Shown here one piece after another: positions 8,241-17,538 of a stretch of DNA of 50,126 bases. How positions within the stretch are numbered: position 1 is the first letter of the stretch; every line of letters begins with the position of its first letter. The notes below the pieces were generated by a model that did not search any database, was not told the origin of the DNA, and was given only the letters and a program-made list of their open reading frames with translations. Source of the stretch: Azohydromonas aeria (GTDB lineage Bacteria; Pseudomonadota; Gammaproteobacteria; Burkholderiales; Burkholderiaceae_C); assembly GCF_009760915.1 (NCBI RefSeq), contig NZ_VIDQ01000058.1, positions 1 through 50,126 on the forward strand, in the 5' to 3' direction. The position numbers and the translations under genes were made by a program.

Positions 8241-8411
8241 ATGCCGGTGGAGATCCAGGAGCTTGAAGTCCGCGCGCAGGCGGAGCCGCCACCCCCGCCG
8301 CCAAGCGGCGCCGCGGAGTCGGCCGCCGCGGCCGCGGACATCGACGAGCACGCACTGCGCGCCGCGCTGCGGCGCGAGGCGTGGCGCCAGGAACGGCTGC
8401 TGGCCGACTGA
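8241..8411 (+). CDS. DUF5908-type small eCIS protein
   Basis: This short gene encodes 56 aa. It begins MPVEIQELEVRAQAE, the MP-hydrophobic-E-I-x-E-L opening typical of DUF5908 proteins, which from memory lie between the LysM-type adapter and the hub gene in many eCIS clusters, exactly its place here. A Pro/Ala spacer follows, then a charged helix (EHALRAALRREAWRQERL). It has a GAGGAGG ribosome-binding site 8 bp before the ATG. Its role is unknown; a small chaperone or hub-associated helix is a guess. Confidence 0.78.
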   Translation: MPVEIQELEVRAQAEPPPPPPSGAAESAAAAADIDEHALRAALRREAWRQERLLAD

Positions 8412-8431
8412 AGCACCGGGAGCGCTGCACC

Positions 8432-9520
8432 GTGGGCGAGATGAACCTGTCCCCGCTGGCCTACTACTCGGCGCGGCCGACGCTGCGCATCGACGGCCAG
8501 GACCACGACATGGCCGCCACGCTGCTGCAGTCGCTGGTCATGCGCGAGCAGGAGGGCGGCCTGTCCTCGCTGGAGCTGGCCTTCGTCAACTTCGGCGCCC
8601 GCGACGGCGGCGAGGTGGGCCTGGCCTTCGAGGACGAGCGCGTGCTGCGGCTCGGGTCGTCGCTGAAGGCGTACGCGGGGGAGGCGGCGGCGCCCACCGA
8701 GATCTTCGCCGGCGTGGTCAGCGCGCTGGAATTCGCCTTCGACAGCGAGGGTCCGCCGCGCCTGCTGGTGCAGGCCGAGGACGCGGCGCAGAAGGCGCGC
8801 ATGGCGCGGCGCATCGCGGTGTACGAGCAGAAGTCGGTGGCCGACATCGTGCGCGAGCTGGCCGCGCGCATGGGCCTCACGCCCGTCGTCACCGGCCTGG
8901 ACGCGGCCTCCGCGCTGGAGGTGCAGGCCGACGAGAGCGACCTGGCCTTCCTGCGCCGGCTGCTGCGCCGCCACGGCGCGGACCTGCAGGTCGTGGGCAG
9001 CGAGCTGCAGGTGGCCGCGCGCCGCGACGTGCAGCGCAACCAGCTCACGCTGCGCCTGCACGGCCAGCTGCACAAGCTGCGCGTGGTGGCCGACCTGGCG
9101 CACCAGGTCACGCAGGTGCAGGTCAGCGGCTTCGACCCGGCGCAGGGCGCGGCCGTGCAGGGCAGCGCCGGCGGCGCGGCGCCCGGGCCGGGCCGCGGGC
9201 GCACGGGCCCGGAGCTGCTGCGGCAGGCCTTCGGCGAGCGCGTGCAGCACAGCGCGCACCGCCTGGCGCTGAGTCAGGCCGAGGCCGACGCGCTGGCGCA
9301 GGCCGAGTTCGAGCAGCGCGCCCGCCGCTTCGTGACGGTCGAGGGCGTGTGCGAAGGCAACCCCGCGCTGCGCGTGGGCACGCACCTGACGCTGGCGGAG
9401 GTGTCGCCGCGCTTCGACAACACCTACTACGTCACCGCCTGCACCCACCGCTACGACATGAGGCGGGGCTACGAGACCGAGTTCCAGGCCGAGGGTGCGC
9501 ACCTCGGCGACGCGGCGTGA
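8432..9520 (+). CDS. spike hub protein, phage late control D (gpD) family
   Basis: This 362-aa protein matches the gpD/gp27-like half of VgrG: an N-terminal barrel (LSPLAYYSARPTLRIDGQ, then a segment ending ALEFAFDSEGPPRLLVQAED), a helical linker (VADIVRELAARMGL), and the second barrel with ESDLAFLRRLLRRHGADL, a hallmark of the family. It forms the trimeric hub under the tube. In Afp8/Pvc8 hub and spike are fused; here they are separate genes, as in phage P2. The GTG at 8432 has GGGAG 9 bp upstream; ATG 8441 is the alternative. A Gly/Pro-rich loop lies near residues 245-255. Confidence 0.88.
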   Translation: MGEMNLSPLAYYSARPTLRIDGQDHDMAATLLQSLVMREQEGGLSSLELAFVNFGARDGGEVGLAFEDERVLRLGSSLKAYAGEAAAPTEIFAGVVSALEFAFDSEGPPRLLVQAEDAAQKARMARRIAVYEQKSVADIVRELAARMGLTPVVTGLDAASALEVQADESDLAFLRRLLRRHGADLQVVGSELQVAARRDVQRNQLTLRLHGQLHKLRVVADLAHQVTQVQVSGFDPAQGAAVQGSAGGAAPGPGRGRTGPELLRQAFGERVQHSAHRLALSQAEADALAQAEFEQRARRFVTVEGVCEGNPALRVGTHLTLAEVSPRFDNTYYVTACTHRYDMRRGYETEFQAEGAHLGDAA

Positions 9521-9540
9521 GCCGGGATGGAAAGACGCCC

Positions 9541-10221
9541 ATGAAACGAGACCTCGACTTCGCCGTTCCCGCCCACGCGCTGGCGCAGCCCTGGCTGGGC
9601 CGCGTGGTGGACGTGGCCGACCCGCAGAACCTGGCCCGCGTCAAGGTGGAGCTCTACGCCATGGACACCCCGGCCGACACCGCGCTGTGGGCGCGCGTGG
9701 CCAGCCCGTTTGCCGGCGACGGGCGCGGCGGCTTCTTCATCCCGCAGCCCGGCGACGAGGTGCTGGTGCTGTTCGTGGGCGGCGACGCGCGCCATCCCGT
9801 CGTGGTGGGCGGGCTGTGGAACGGCGCGGCCGCGCCGCCGGAGACGATCGGCGCCCAGGTGGACCGCTGGTCGATCACGGGCAAGGCCGGCACGCGCATC
9901 GCCATCGTCGAGCAGAGCGCAGCCACCGCGGCCATCGAGTGCAGCACGCCGGGCGGCGTCAAGCTCAGGCTCAGCGACGAGGGCGGCGGCAAGGTCCGGG
10001 TCGAGTGCGCGGGCAACACCGTGACCATCGACCCGCAGGGCGTGGCCGTCGAGGCCGCGGTCAAGGTCAGGGTGCAGGCCGCGCAGGTCGAGGTCAGCGC
10101 CGCCATGGTCAAGGTGGACGCGGCCATGAGCCAGTTCTCCGGCGTGGTCAAGTGCGACACGCTCATCAGCAACACGGTGGTGTCCACCGCCTACACGCCC
10201 GGCGCGGGCAACATCTGGTGA
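9541..10221 (+). CDS. spike protein, baseplate assembly protein V (gpV/VgrG OB-fold) family
   Basis: This 226-aa protein has the OB-fold of gpV/VgrG: GRVVDVADPQNLARVKV, then LWARVASPFAGDGRGGFFIP and PGDEVLVLFVGGDARHPVVVG. From about residue 110 it runs into short alternating strands (GNTVTIDPQGVAVEAAVKV and on) typical of the trimeric beta-helix needle, ending in TAYTPGAGNIW. With the gpD-like protein encoded just upstream it would make the complete central spike. No PAAR tip domain is present in it or elsewhere in the window. It starts at ATG 9541 with GGAAAG upstream. Its stop overlaps the next start (GTGA at 10218). Confidence 0.9.
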   Translation: MKRDLDFAVPAHALAQPWLGRVVDVADPQNLARVKVELYAMDTPADTALWARVASPFAGDGRGGFFIPQPGDEVLVLFVGGDARHPVVVGGLWNGAAAPPETIGAQVDRWSITGKAGTRIAIVEQSAATAAIECSTPGGVKLRLSDEGGGKVRVECAGNTVTIDPQGVAVEAAVKVRVQAAQVEVSAAMVKVDAAMSQFSGVVKCDTLISNTVVSTAYTPGAGNIW

Positions 10222-11945
10222 GGCCGGCCGTGGCAGCGCTCCCGCTTCCCACGTCGCCTGCCGCCGCGGCCCGCCCGCTGGCCGTGCGCGGGCCCCGCGC
10301 GCCGGGTGACGGCACGCCGCACCCGGTGCACCTGTGCGGCCTGCGCCGCGGCACGCGCGCACCAGCGGTGCCGCCGCTGCTGGTCGAGCGCCGCGACCAG
10401 GACTTCGTCCAGGGCCTGCTCGACGACCTGGCCGACCCGGCGCAGCACGCGGCGCTGGCGCAGCCGGCGCGCCAGGACGGCACGCCCCGGCTGTTCCCGC
10501 CGCTGCAGCGCGTCTTCAACCTGCTGGTGCTCGAAGCCTTCTGCGACACGCCGGGGCAGCCGCGGCTGGACCCGGCCAAGATCGACAGCAGCGGCTTCGT
10601 GCTGCGCCGCGTGGACGGCGCGCGCCACCTGGCCTGGCTCAAGGCCGGCTCCAAAGTGTTCGGCTGGGAGGCCGTGGACGAGGACATGGACCCGGCGCAG
10701 GAGCGTCGCGCTCGCGCGGTGTCGCTGGGCCATCCGCTGCTCGATGCGCTCGCACCCAGCCAGCGGCGCGTGCGCACCGCCGGCTCGGCGCGGCTGGCGG
10801 CGTCGAACGCGGCGGTGAGCGAGGACGTGCAGCCGCTGTTCGTGGCGCCGCCCCAGGTGTGCGCCGGCGCCGGGCGCACGCTGCTGTTCGGCAGCCTGCG
10901 CGTGGTGTCCTCGGAGCTGACCGAGGCACCGTCCGCGCCGCCGGCCTTCGGCACCGACGCGGACGAGCGCGCGGCGCTGCGCGCCGACATGGTCAGCTAC
11001 CTGCTCGAAGGCGGCGCGCGCAGCTTCCCCGTGCCGGGCCTGCGCACGGTCTCCACCGAGCAGGTGCGCCAGGCGGCGCAGACGCCGGCCGACGCGGCGC
11101 AGCAGGGCGCGCTGCGCCGCGCCGAGTACGACGCGCTGGAGCGCACGCTCGGGCTGTTGCTGCTGCAACTCAACAACCAGTACGACGCCTTCGGCGCGGG
11201 CAGCGGTGCCGTGGCGCTGCAGCGGGCGCTGGCGGCGCTGCAGGTCGAGGAGGACGTGCCCGCCGCCGCCGGCCAGCCCGCGCGGGTGGAGCGCCGCGGC
11301 GCGCTGGACTTCCTGCGCGAGGCGAAAGCCGTGTTCATCGACGGCACGCCGGGCGCGAGCGTGCGCATTCCCAACCGCTGGGGCGCGGTGGACGGCGCCA
11401 CGGCCGCGTCGATCTTCGAGGCGTCCCTGCAGTGCATGCAGCAGCAGTTCGCGCGGCTGCAGCCGGCCTCCGGGCGCTTCGACAAGGGCCGCAACGGCAG
11501 CGAGCCGCGGTACGTGGTGCGCGCCTTCGTGCGCCTGAAGCCCGAGCACGAGGGCTGCCCGGGGCGGCTGCTGTGGTCGCCCTACAGCGAGGCGTTCACG
11601 ATCGCGCCCTGGTTCGAGAGCGCGGGCGCGCCGGTGCCGGTGATCCCGCTGCCCGACCTGATGGACCGCGCGCAGCTGCGGCGCGTCAAGCCTACGGTGG
11701 CCTTCGCGCTGCCGCCGAAGCTGGCCCACCTGCTGCGCCAGGACGCCAAGGCGCTGCGCGACGGCGACGGCAAGGACGGCGGCGGCAGCGGCCTGGGCCT
11801 CGGCTGGATCTGCTCCTTCTCGCTGCCGATCATCACCCTGTGCGCCTTCATCGTCCTGAACATCTTCCTGACGCTGTTCAACCTGATCTTCTGGTGGCTG
11901 CCCTTCCTGAAGATCTGCATCCCCATCCCGAAGGCGAAGGAGTGA
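10218..11945 (+). CDS. eCIS-associated protein with C-terminal hydrophobic segment
   Basis: This 575-aa protein is of unknown family. Most of it looks soluble and mixed alpha/beta (an FVLRRVDGARHLAWLKAG segment near residue 120; helical YDALERTLGLLLLQLNNQYD near residue 305). Residues about 530-571 are strikingly hydrophobic: ICSFSLPIITLCAFIVLNIF followed by LTLFNLIFWWLPFLKICIPI, ending in KAKE. That is enough for one long or two short membrane helices, and is the only membrane segment in the operon apart from those of the last gene. The GTG start overlaps the spike gene's stop. It may tether the particle to a membrane or act as a hydrophobic assembly handle; neither is proven. Confidence 0.72.
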   Translation: MRPAVAALPLPTSPAAAARPLAVRGPRAPGDGTPHPVHLCGLRRGTRAPAVPPLLVERRDQDFVQGLLDDLADPAQHAALAQPARQDGTPRLFPPLQRVFNLLVLEAFCDTPGQPRLDPAKIDSSGFVLRRVDGARHLAWLKAGSKVFGWEAVDEDMDPAQERRARAVSLGHPLLDALAPSQRRVRTAGSARLAASNAAVSEDVQPLFVAPPQVCAGAGRTLLFGSLRVVSSELTEAPSAPPAFGTDADERAALRADMVSYLLEGGARSFPVPGLRTVSTEQVRQAAQTPADAAQQGALRRAEYDALERTLGLLLLQLNNQYDAFGAGSGAVALQRALAALQVEEDVPAAAGQPARVERRGALDFLREAKAVFIDGTPGASVRIPNRWGAVDGATAASIFEASLQCMQQQFARLQPASGRFDKGRNGSEPRYVVRAFVRLKPEHEGCPGRLLWSPYSEAFTIAPWFESAGAPVPVIPLPDLMDRAQLRRVKPTVAFALPPKLAHLLRQDAKALRDGDGKDGGGSGLGLGWICSFSLPIITLCAFIVLNIFLTLFNLIFWWLPFLKICIPIPKAKE

Positions 11946-11949
11946 CGCC

Positions 11950-12375
11950 ATGGCCGGCCCCGTGAACCCCTTCGCCGAGCCCATAGGCTGGCCGCTGCTG
12001 CCCGTGCCCGATGCCCAGGGCCGGCTGCAGTACCCGGACCTGGCGCGCAGCGTGCGCGAGATGATCCAGGTGCTGCTGTCCACGCGGCCGGGCGAGCAGC
12101 TCATGCGGCCAGGCTTCGGCGCCGGGCTGGAGAACCTGCTGACCGAGCCCAACACGGTGGCCACGCGCGCGCGCATCAAGGAGCTGGTCGAGGACGCACT
12201 CAAGCAATGGGAGCCGCGCATCGTGGTGGACGGCGTCGCGGTGGACCCCGTCGCCGACCCGGCCAGCGGCGTGGCCGATGGCGTGCGGGTGGAGATCGCC
12301 TACCGGCTCAAGCGCACCGGCACGCCCGCGCGGGTGGGGCTCACCCTGGTGATGGAGTCGCGCCATGCCCATTAG
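11950..12375 (+). CDS. baseplate wedge protein, gp25/gpW family (Afp9-like)
   Basis: This 141-aa protein is the standard length for the GPW/gp25 family and carries its core motif: ILST-type segment VLLSTRPGEQLMRPGFGAGL followed by LLTEPN, with the Glu of RPGE and the FG pair conserved. gp25 nucleates sheath assembly on the baseplate in T4, T6SS (TssE) and eCIS. The end overlaps the following gpJ-like gene by 11 bp, and the preceding gene ends 4 bp before, so expression is coupled. The start ATG 11950 follows GAAGGAG. Confidence 0.92.
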   Translation: MAGPVNPFAEPIGWPLLPVPDAQGRLQYPDLARSVREMIQVLLSTRPGEQLMRPGFGAGLENLLTEPNTVATRARIKELVEDALKQWEPRIVVDGVAVDPVADPASGVADGVRVEIAYRLKRTGTPARVGLTLVMESRHAH

Positions 12376-14686
12376 GCCGCCCGCCCTCGACGACCGCAGC
12401 TTCGACGACCTCGTCGCCGAGCTGCTGGCGCGCATCCCGGCGCACACGCCGGAGTGGACGCACCCGCGCCCGGGCGATCCGGGGCGCACGCTCATCGAGC
12501 TGTTCGCGTGGCTGGGCGACACCATCCTGTACCGCGCCAACCTCATCCCCGAGCGCCAGCGCCTGGCCTACCTGCGGCTGCTGGGCATGCCGCTGAAGCC
12601 GGCGCAGGCCGCGCGCGGCCTGGTGTGCCTGCAGGTCAAGGCGGAGCGGCAGGCCGTGGCGGTGCAGATGCCGCCGGGCTCGGCCATCGACAAGCCCGTG
12701 CCCTTCAGCACGCTGGGCTTCTGCACCGCCTACCCGGTGACGGGGCGGGCTTACCTGCGCCGCCGGCTCACGCCCGACGAGCAGGCCGACTTCGACGCGC
12801 TGCTGCCCGACCTGCAGGCCGTGTACCGCGCCACCGAGGGGCGGCCGCAGGGCTACGTCACGACCGAGGTGTTCGCGCCGGGGCAGGACCTGGCCACGGG
12901 CGTGGACGTGCTGCAGTCCAGCGTGGACGGCGCGCTGTGGATCGCGCTGCTGGCGCCCTCGGCCAAGCTGTTGCCCGACGCGCGCCAGGCGCTGGCGGCC
13001 GATGCGCAGGGCACGCCGCGCGCGCTCAACGTGGGCCTGGCGCTGGCCCTGGACGTGGCGGCCGGCAGCGAGGCCCTCACCGCGCGCACGCCGCTGCCGC
13101 TGGCGTGGGAGCTGAGCACCGGCAGCGACGCCGCGACGCCCGACGTGCCGGACATGGTGGCGCTGGACGTGCTGGAGGACGGCAGCGCCGGGCTCACGCG
13201 GTCGGGCGTGGTGCGGCTGGCACTGCCGGGCATCGAGCGCATCGGTGCGCCCGTCAACGACCCGCGCCGCAACCTGCGCGCCGGCGTGGGCGACGCGCCG
13301 CCGCGGCTGGAAAGCGACGAGGACGCGGCACGGCTCGTCACCTGGCTGCGCCTGCGGCTGCAGCCCGGCGCCGCCGTGGACAGCCTGCGCCTGGCCTGGG
13401 CCGGCCTCAATGCCGTGGCCGTGGAGCAGCGCCAGGCGCTGCCCGGGCGGGCCATCGGCGTGTCCGACGGCGGCTCGGACCAGGTCATGGACCTGGCCGT
13501 GGGCGCGCTGGGCAGCGCCGACCCCGCCACGCTGCAGCTGCTGGTGCACGACCCCGTCACCGGCAGCGCGCCCTGGTCGCCGGTGGACGACCTGGGTCGC
13601 TGCGGGCCGCTGGACCACGTGTACCAGCTCGATGCCGAGGCCGGCACCGTGCGCTTCGGCGACGGCGTGCACGGCCGCGTGCCCAGCACCGGCAGCCGCG
13701 TGGTGGCCACGGGGCTGCGCGTGGGCGGCGGCGCGGCGGGCAACCTGGCCGCGGGCACGCTGTCGCGCCTGGACGCCGTGATCGACCTGGCCAGCGGCGC
13801 CCGGCGCAAGCCGGAGGTCGCCATCGACGTGTGGCAGCCGCTGGCGCTGCGGGGCGGCGCCGACACCGAGACGCTGGACGCGGCCGAGCGCCGCATCCCG
13901 GCGTACTTCCAGCACCGCGACCGCGCCGTCACGGCGGCCGACTACCGCGCGCTGGCGCGCGAGGCACCGGGCGCGCAGGTGGCGCGCGTGGAGGTGCTGC
14001 CGCGCTTCAAGCCGCACGAGCGCGCCGCGGCGGTGCCCGGCGCGGTGTCGGTGATGGCGCTGCCCGCGCGCGACACGCAGGACTGGGCCGCGCCGCTGCC
14101 GCGCGCGGACCGGCCGCTGCTGGAGGCCGTGCACGGCTTCCTCAACGAGCGGCGCCCGCTGGCCACCGAGCTGTACGTGATGGGCTGCGAGTACCGCGAG
14201 ATCGGCGTGTCGGTGGCGGTGCTGGTGCGCGAGGGCCATGCGCGCGAGCAGGTGCTGTCCGACGTGCGCCTGGCATTGCGCCGCCACCTCTGGCCGCTGC
14301 CCATCGGGCTGGACGGGGCCGACGGCCCCTGGCCTGCCAGCGCCGGCAGCGACGGCGGCTACCCGCTTGGGCGGGCGCTGACGGACCGGGAGCTGGAGGT
14401 GGTGGTGGCACGCGTGGCCGGCGTGGCCGGCGTGTCGCCACTGCGGCTGTTCGAGAAGCGCGACGGCGCCTTCGCGGCGCTGGCCGACGACAACCGCGGC
14501 GTGACGACGCTGGCGCTCGAAGCCTGGCAGCTGCCCGAGCTCACGGCCGTGCTCGTGGTCGAGGGCGCGGTGGCGCCGGGCTCGATGGACGACCCCTTCG
14601 CCGGCGCCGGCGGGCAGGGCGGCAGCGACGGGCAGGGCGGCGGCGGGGCCGCGCTGTACCTGCCGGTGGTGCCGGAGTTCTGCTGA
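12365..14686 (+). CDS. baseplate protein J (gp47/gpJ family, Afp11-like)
   Basis: This 773-aa protein opens with the eCIS/phage gpJ-like pattern DPGRTLIELFAWLGDTILYR followed by ERQRLAYLRLLGM. A middle part contains VRFGDGVHGRVPSTGSRV, and residues about 495-560 hold the baseplate-J core (ERRIPAYFQHRDRAVTAADY, then VARVEVLPRF). It forms the wedge ring with gp25 and the tail protein I-like partner. Length is similar to other eCIS gpJ proteins. A Gly-rich spacer precedes the last ~12 residues. It overlaps gp25 by 11 bp and the next gene by one base (TGATG at 14684-14688). Confidence 0.9.
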   Translation: MPIRPPALDDRSFDDLVAELLARIPAHTPEWTHPRPGDPGRTLIELFAWLGDTILYRANLIPERQRLAYLRLLGMPLKPAQAARGLVCLQVKAERQAVAVQMPPGSAIDKPVPFSTLGFCTAYPVTGRAYLRRRLTPDEQADFDALLPDLQAVYRATEGRPQGYVTTEVFAPGQDLATGVDVLQSSVDGALWIALLAPSAKLLPDARQALAADAQGTPRALNVGLALALDVAAGSEALTARTPLPLAWELSTGSDAATPDVPDMVALDVLEDGSAGLTRSGVVRLALPGIERIGAPVNDPRRNLRAGVGDAPPRLESDEDAARLVTWLRLRLQPGAAVDSLRLAWAGLNAVAVEQRQALPGRAIGVSDGGSDQVMDLAVGALGSADPATLQLLVHDPVTGSAPWSPVDDLGRCGPLDHVYQLDAEAGTVRFGDGVHGRVPSTGSRVVATGLRVGGGAAGNLAAGTLSRLDAVIDLASGARRKPEVAIDVWQPLALRGGADTETLDAAERRIPAYFQHRDRAVTAADYRALAREAPGAQVARVEVLPRFKPHERAAAVPGAVSVMALPARDTQDWAAPLPRADRPLLEAVHGFLNERRPLATELYVMGCEYREIGVSVAVLVREGHAREQVLSDVRLALRRHLWPLPIGLDGADGPWPASAGSDGGYPLGRALTDRELEVVVARVAGVAGVSPLRLFEKRDGAFAALADDNRGVTTLALEAWQLPELTAVLVVEGAVAPGSMDDPFAGAGGQGGSDGQGGGGAALYLPVVPEFC

Positions 14687-17484
14687 TGGACGTCAACGGC
14701 CTGCGCTGCTTCGGCCTCTCCTGGGGCGGCGGGGGCCTGCAGGCCTGGCGCGTGCCCGTGCCCGGCGGCGTGCCGCAGGCCACCGTGGAGGCCGCGCCGC
14801 AGCACCGGGTGGCGGGCGTGCGGCTGGCCAGCCGGGCGTCCGCCGCGCCGACACTGCAGGAGGACGCGGCCGGCGCGGACGCGGTGGCGCTGCCGCCGTC
14901 GATGGCGGTGGATGCCTTCGGCAACCACGTGCAGTGGGACGGCACGGCGCTGGTGAGCAGCTCGCACCTGGCGGCGGCGCACGGGCTGGCGCCGCGCGCC
15001 TTCAGCCTGCCCGTGCCGGCGCGGCCGGTGTCGGACCTGGCCGTGGGCGACGACGACGTGCTCTACGTCGCCGGCGGCGGCATGCTGTGGCTGATCGACC
15101 TGCGCGGGCGCTTCGAGCTGGCGCAGGTGCAGCCGCCCGCAGGCTTCGTGCCGCAGCGCCTGGCCGCGGCGCCGGGCGGGGGCGTGTGGGTGCTGGACAC
15201 GGCGCAGGGCGCGATCGCGCGGCTGCGCGGCCTGCCGCTGTTCACCAGCCCGGTGTTCGTGGGCCGCGATGCCGGCGCGCGCTTCCACGCAGCCGACCCC
15301 AACCCGCAGCCGCCGGCCTGGCAGGCGTGGCCGCAACGCGTGCCCGCCACCGAGCGCGCGGTGGCGCTGGCCGCGGGACGCCAGGGCCTGCCGCTGGTGC
15401 TGAGCCTGCTGCGCCCGGCCGGCGGGGCGCGCGTGCGCGCGCTGCTCGACGGCGGGCGGCTGTCGCTGCCGCTGTCGCTGGCCGGCCCGAAGCTGCCCCA
15501 CACGTTGGGCTGGCTCGACGCCGAGCGCATCGCCGTGGCCACGCGCGGCCACCTGCAGGGCAGCGGCGGCGAGCGGCGCGACCCGGGCGTGTGGACCTAC
15601 GCGCTGCCCGCGGCGCTGCTGGAGCGGCTGGCCGCCGCCAGCGCCCAGGACCCGCCGCGGCTGCCGCCGGAGCTGGAGGCGCCGCTGCCGCCCCAGGGCG
15701 ACTTCTACCCGCTGGCCGGCTGGAGCGGCGGCCCCTTCGCGGCCGGCCGGCCCGGCGAGCGGCTGCACTATCCGCGCGAGGCGGACGGATCGACCGTGCC
15801 GGCACGGGTGGCGCGCGTGTCGGTGGCGGCGCGCGCGCGGCGCGGGCTGGTGGTCAACGCGGCGCAGGACCGCTCCGCGGAGGCGCGCAGCCGCGCCGCG
15901 CTGGGCCGCCTCGACACCCGGCAGCCCGGCACGGTGTGGCACCGCCTGGCCGTCGAGGCGGTGGTGCCGCCGGGCTGCGCGCTGCTGGTGTGGCTGGCGG
16001 CCAACGACACCGACGCCCCCGAGTTCGACCCAGCCTATTCCGAGCGGCGCGCGCTGTGGTTCCCGCACCTCGTGGGCGAGCCCGCGGCGCTGCCGGCCGA
16101 GGTGCGCGCGGCGCTGCCGCCCGACCTGCCGCGCGCGGCCTGGAGCAAGGAGCCGACGGAGGTGGCCTTCGGCCAGGGCCTGCTGTGCTGCCCGGGCGGC
16201 GCGGCGCAGGCCGGCCGGGCCGGGCTGTTCACGGTGCTGATCCAGCGTGCCGGCACCACCGTGCGCGCGCTGCAGGGCGCGCGGCTGTGGGTGGCGGCCG
16301 AGCTGTTCGGCGACGGGCGCGCCACGCCGGAGCTGGTGGCGCTGCGCGCCTGGGCCGGGCGCGTCTCGTACCGTGACCGCTACCTGCCCGCGCTCTACCA
16401 CGAGCGCGTCTTCGGCGAGGACGCCGAGCGCCCGGGCCCGGCCACGGGGGCGGATTTCCTGGACCGCTTCCTGCACCTGTTCGAAGGCCTGTTCACCGAC
16501 ATCGAGGGCCGCATCGCCGCCGCCGCACTGGCCAGCGACGCCATGGCCTGCCCGGCCGAGACGCTGCCCTGGCTGGCCTCGTGGGTGGGGCTGGCGCTGC
16601 AGCCGGGGCTGCCGGCCGAGCGCGCGCGCTGGATGCTGGCCAATGCCGGCCGGCTCGCGCGCCGGCACGGCACGCTGGCCGGGCTGCAGCTGGCGCTGGA
16701 CATCGCCACCGACGGCGCCGTCACGCGCGGGCGCATCGTGGTGGTGGAGGACTTCAGGCTGCGCCGCACGCTATCCACGATCCTGGGTGCCCGGCTGGAG
16801 GACACCACCGATCCGCTGACCACCGGGCTGACGCGCTCGGCCAACTCCGTGGTCGGGGACGCGCTGTTCCTGGGCGATGCCCGGGCCCTGCGCGACGGCG
16901 AGCTCAAGACCTTCCTGGCGCTGTTCCGCAGCATCGACGCCGACACGCCGGCCGCGCGCGCGCAGCTGCGCTCGGACCGCGCCGCGGCGCAGCGCTCGCT
17001 CTACGACGACCTGGCGCACCGCGTCACGGTGCTGGTGCACGAGAGCCTGGATGCCGACGAGCTGGGCCGGGTGCGGCAGCTCGCCGAAGCGGGCGCGCCG
17101 GCGCACGTGCTGGTGCGCGTGGTCGCCGCCGCATACCCGTTCATGGCCGGCGTGGCCGCGCTGGTGGGGGCCGACACGTACCTGCGCGCGGCGCCGGCGC
17201 CGCGGCCGGTGCGCGCCGGGCCGGGCCCGGAAACCTCGGCCCTGGGCGGCGTGGACACGCTGCGCGGCGAGGCCTCGCTCGACGCGCATGCCGGCGCCTT
17301 CGACGGCGTGCTGGCGCCGCACGTGCCGCATGCGCCGCCGGTGGCGCGCGTCGCGGTGCAGGGCCTGGCCGACGGCCTGCACGCCGGCATCGGGCAGCCG
17401 TTCCGCCTCGACGGCAGCGCGTCCAGCGCCGACGCGGGCCTGCGCATCGAGAGCTACGACTGGACGCACCTGCCCCCGGAGTGA
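14686..17484 (+). CDS. baseplate/tail protein I-like protein with N-terminal propeller-like part and half PKD domain
   Basis: This is a 932-aa protein. Residues about 1-350 contain short repeated strands (LAVGDDDVLYVAGGGMLWLI; LAAAPGGGVWVLDTAQGAIA) like a beta-propeller. Residues about 585-700 match phage tail protein I: FLHLFEGLFTDIEGRI, TLPWLASWVGLALQPGLP, ARRHGTLAGLQLALDIAT. In eCIS this partner of gpJ (Afp12-like) completes the baseplate wedge. The C-terminus (PPVARVAVQGLADG to ESYDWTHLPPE) looks like the first half of a PKD domain (FRLDGSASS...SYDW) that stops where the fold should continue; the missing half appears to open the next gene. The ATG overlaps the gpJ stop. Confidence 0.85.
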   Translation: MDVNGLRCFGLSWGGGGLQAWRVPVPGGVPQATVEAAPQHRVAGVRLASRASAAPTLQEDAAGADAVALPPSMAVDAFGNHVQWDGTALVSSSHLAAAHGLAPRAFSLPVPARPVSDLAVGDDDVLYVAGGGMLWLIDLRGRFELAQVQPPAGFVPQRLAAAPGGGVWVLDTAQGAIARLRGLPLFTSPVFVGRDAGARFHAADPNPQPPAWQAWPQRVPATERAVALAAGRQGLPLVLSLLRPAGGARVRALLDGGRLSLPLSLAGPKLPHTLGWLDAERIAVATRGHLQGSGGERRDPGVWTYALPAALLERLAAASAQDPPRLPPELEAPLPPQGDFYPLAGWSGGPFAAGRPGERLHYPREADGSTVPARVARVSVAARARRGLVVNAAQDRSAEARSRAALGRLDTRQPGTVWHRLAVEAVVPPGCALLVWLAANDTDAPEFDPAYSERRALWFPHLVGEPAALPAEVRAALPPDLPRAAWSKEPTEVAFGQGLLCCPGGAAQAGRAGLFTVLIQRAGTTVRALQGARLWVAAELFGDGRATPELVALRAWAGRVSYRDRYLPALYHERVFGEDAERPGPATGADFLDRFLHLFEGLFTDIEGRIAAAALASDAMACPAETLPWLASWVGLALQPGLPAERARWMLANAGRLARRHGTLAGLQLALDIATDGAVTRGRIVVVEDFRLRRTLSTILGARLEDTTDPLTTGLTRSANSVVGDALFLGDARALRDGELKTFLALFRSIDADTPAARAQLRSDRAAAQRSLYDDLAHRVTVLVHESLDADELGRVRQLAEAGAPAHVLVRVVAAAYPFMAGVAALVGADTYLRAAPAPRPVRAGPGPETSALGGVDTLRGEASLDAHAGAFDGVLAPHVPHAPPVARVAVQGLADGLHAGIGQPFRLDGSASSADAGLRIESYDWTHLPPE

Positions 17485-17538
17485 AGCCCGGACTCCAGCC
17501 CAGACACCCGCAACCCCAGCCCCCGAAAGGAGACCGCC

